A stretch of 64,000 nucleotides of DNA, from positions 62,001 to 126,000 of the forward strand of contig SCTK01000006.1 in assembly GCA_004298905.1 (NCBI GenBank). Direction: 5' to 3'. The notes under the pieces were generated by a model that had not been told where the DNA came from, did no database searches, and worked only from the letters and a program-made list of their open reading frames with translations. Origin of the DNA: Burkholderiaceae bacterium. Its GTDB lineage: Bacteria > Pseudomonadota > Gammaproteobacteria > Burkholderiales > Burkholderiaceae_D. The position numbers were made by a program, and so were the translations under genes. Of the stretch, positions 62,680 through 64,000 are shown one piece after another (position 1 is the stretch's first letter; the number at the start of each line of letters is the position of its first letter).

Positions 62680-64000
62680 ATGAGGCAAGCAAGGCATTGG
62701 CGGGTGCCGATCCTCTGTGCCGCAATCCTGCTGCAGGCAGCGCCATCGTCGGCACAGACGGCGGATGAAGAAGACCTTGCCCAGGCCTACGGCGACAAAG
62801 CCACCATCAGCCTGGCCACCGGCAGCCAGCAATCCCTGCGACGCGCGCCCGCCATTGCCAGCGTCATCACTGCCGAAGACATTGCCGCCACCGGCGCCAC
62901 CGATCTGGATGAGGCACTGGAAACCGTGGCCGGCTTGCATGTATCACGCACCTCTCAAGCCAACCTGCCGATCTACACCATACGTGGTATCCGCGATACC
63001 ATCACCGGTCCACAGGTGCTGATGCTGGTCAACGGCATCCCGGTGACCCACACCTTCGCTGGCAACCGGGGACAGATCTGGGGCGGCTTGCCGCTGGAGA
63101 ATGTCGCCCGCATCGAAGTGATTCGCGGCCCCGGCTCCGCCCTCTATGGGGCCGACGCCTTTGCCGGCGTCATCAACATCATCACCAAAACCGCTACCGA
63201 CATCAATGGCACGCAGACGGGCGCGCGCCTCGGTTCATTCGATAGCCGTGATGCCTGGATGCTGCACGGCGGCAAACTCGGCATGCTCGATGTGGCGGGC
63301 TATTTACGCGTCGGTCACACCGACGGCGCAAAAGAAATCGTTTCGGCCGACGGCGCTACACCCCTGGGGACATCGCGTGCGCCTGGCCCGCTCAACAACG
63401 GCCATGACGCCATCGACGGCACTCTCGATCTCTCGGTCGATGCCTGGCGCTTGCGCTTCGGCTACAAAAAACGCGACAACGTCGGCACCGGCGCAGGCGT
63501 TGCGCAAGCACTCGATCCCGCGGGCCAGGCAACCAGCGAACGTTTCACCTCCGACCTCACCTGGAAAAAAAGCCTCAGCCCACACTGGGATGTCGATTTG
63601 CAAACCAGCTACATGTACTACACCGAGGGCGCCGATCTGATTCTGTTTCCCGCCGGTACCAACCTGGGTGGCGGGGCTTTCACCGATGGCATGATCGGCA
63701 ATCCCTATCGCTGGGAAAAACACTACCGCTTCGCCGCTTCGACTTTCTATACCGGTTTTGAACAGCACCGGCTGCGCCTGGGCCTGGGCGCGGTGAAAGA
63801 CGATCTGTACAAGATCCGCGAAACCAAAAACTTCAACCCCGACTTCAGCCCGATCGGCACCGGTTCCTTTGCTGACGTCACCGATGTCAGCAACACCGTA
63901 CCCTACGCCCGTCCGCAAAAACGCATCCTGCATTATGTGTATGCGCAAGACGAATGGACTTTCGCCAAGGACTGGACCTTGACCGCCGGCATTCGTCATG
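62680..64000 (+). CDS. TonB-dependent outer-membrane receptor, cut by the window edge
   Basis: At least 440 residues, open at the right edge. A signal peptide (VPILCAAILLQAAPSSAQT) is followed by a plug domain: PAIASVITAEDIAATGATDLDEALETVAGLHV, YTIRGIRDT, VLMLVNGIPV, ENVARIEVIRGPGSALYGADAFAGVINIITK. The start of the beta-barrel follows. The extended plug with LRRAPAIASVITAEDI resembles receptors for siderophores, vitamin B12 or catecholates; the ligand is not predictable. No Fur box is obvious in the 220 bases upstream. Confidence 0.92.
   Translation, partial: MRQARHWRVPILCAAILLQAAPSSAQTADEEDLAQAYGDKATISLATGSQQSLRRAPAIASVITAEDIAATGATDLDEALETVAGLHVSRTSQANLPIYTIRGIRDTITGPQVLMLVNGIPVTHTFAGNRGQIWGGLPLENVARIEVIRGPGSALYGADAFAGVINIITKTATDINGTQTGARLGSFDSRDAWMLHGGKLGMLDVAGYLRVGHTDGAKEIVSADGATPLGTSRAPGPLNNGHDAIDGTLDLSVDAWRLRFGYKKRDNVGTGAGVAQALDPAGQATSERFTSDLTWKKSLSPHWDVDLQTSYMYYTEGADLILFPAGTNLGGGAFTDGMIGNPYRWEKHYRFAASTFYTGFEQHRLRLGLGAVKDDLYKIRETKNFNPDFSPIGTGSFADVTDVSNTVPYARPQKRILHYVYAQDEWTFAKDWTLTAGIRH

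Noticed and set aside
1-64000. CRISPR arrays, tRNA or rRNA genes, prophage, insertion-sequence transposases
   Set aside because: None were recognised on reading both strands; repeats found are isolated palindromes, not spaced direct repeats. A tRNA or small-RNA scan was not possible here.

Overview
The window is a chromosomal segment (roughly 55-60% GC by eye) of a motile, diderm bacterium, most likely a betaproteobacterium of the Nitrosomonadales/Gallionellales type. This is inferred from the flagellar gene order (flgA / flgBCDEFGHIJKL, flgMN, flhB-flhA-flhF-flhG-fliA), the ppx/ppk pair, rlmH-maf-rng, and the style of the dispersed palindromic repeats. No rRNA, tRNA, CRISPR array, prophage or transposase gene was seen.

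Left end (1-3.5 kb): two Fur-box-like sites precede a cupredoxin, an FTR1 iron permease and an outer-membrane barrel protein, probably one iron-uptake operon. Two VOC-family proteins and a small hypothetical follow. A 0.7 kb gene-free stretch (3.53-4.22 kb) is packed with inverted repeats and ends in a four-unit PHO box.

4.2-12.7 kb is a phosphate-economy neighbourhood: PHO box, a PlcP-like phospholipase C, an Agt-like lipid glycosyltransferase, diacylglycerol kinase and SixA; then a PilZ/YcgR-like protein, an OlsB-type ornithine-lipid acyltransferase, and divergent ppx and ppk1 with a second PHO-box-like site. Together these suggest replacement of phospholipids by glycolipids and ornithine lipids under phosphate limitation, plus polyphosphate turnover.

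12.9-15.6 kb: rlmH, maf, rng (housekeeping), ending in a perfect palindrome shared with the next, convergent gene.

15.7-28.9 kb (minus strand) is a complete chemotaxis operon read from a sigma-28 promoter at about 28.98 kb: a CheZ-like chemoreceptor, cheY, cheA, cheW, a 1008-residue chemoreceptor, cheR, cheD, an unknown gene, cheB, a STAS protein and an HDOD-REC-GGDEF protein. No ordinary cheZ is present; the first chemoreceptor carries a CheZ-like DxxxQ helix and shares its C-terminal GEVELF tail with CheD.

29.0-37.2 kb: a signalling block (REC-PAS-HisKA_3 kinase with NarL-type regulator, REC-HATPase protein, PAS histidine kinase, GGDEF cyclase, REC-HD-GYP phosphodiesterase), tying c-di-GMP to motility.

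37.3-60.5 kb is flagellar: flgL back to flgB (minus), flgA, flgM, flgN (plus), a MASE1-like kinase with a single-domain regulator, fliA, an FlhG homologue without its Walker A motif, flhF, flhA and flhB. Palindromic repeats sit inside the operon (flgE/flgF, flhF/flhA).

Right end: an orphan Hpt protein, a GNAT acetyltransferase, thyA, and a TonB-dependent receptor cut by the window edge.
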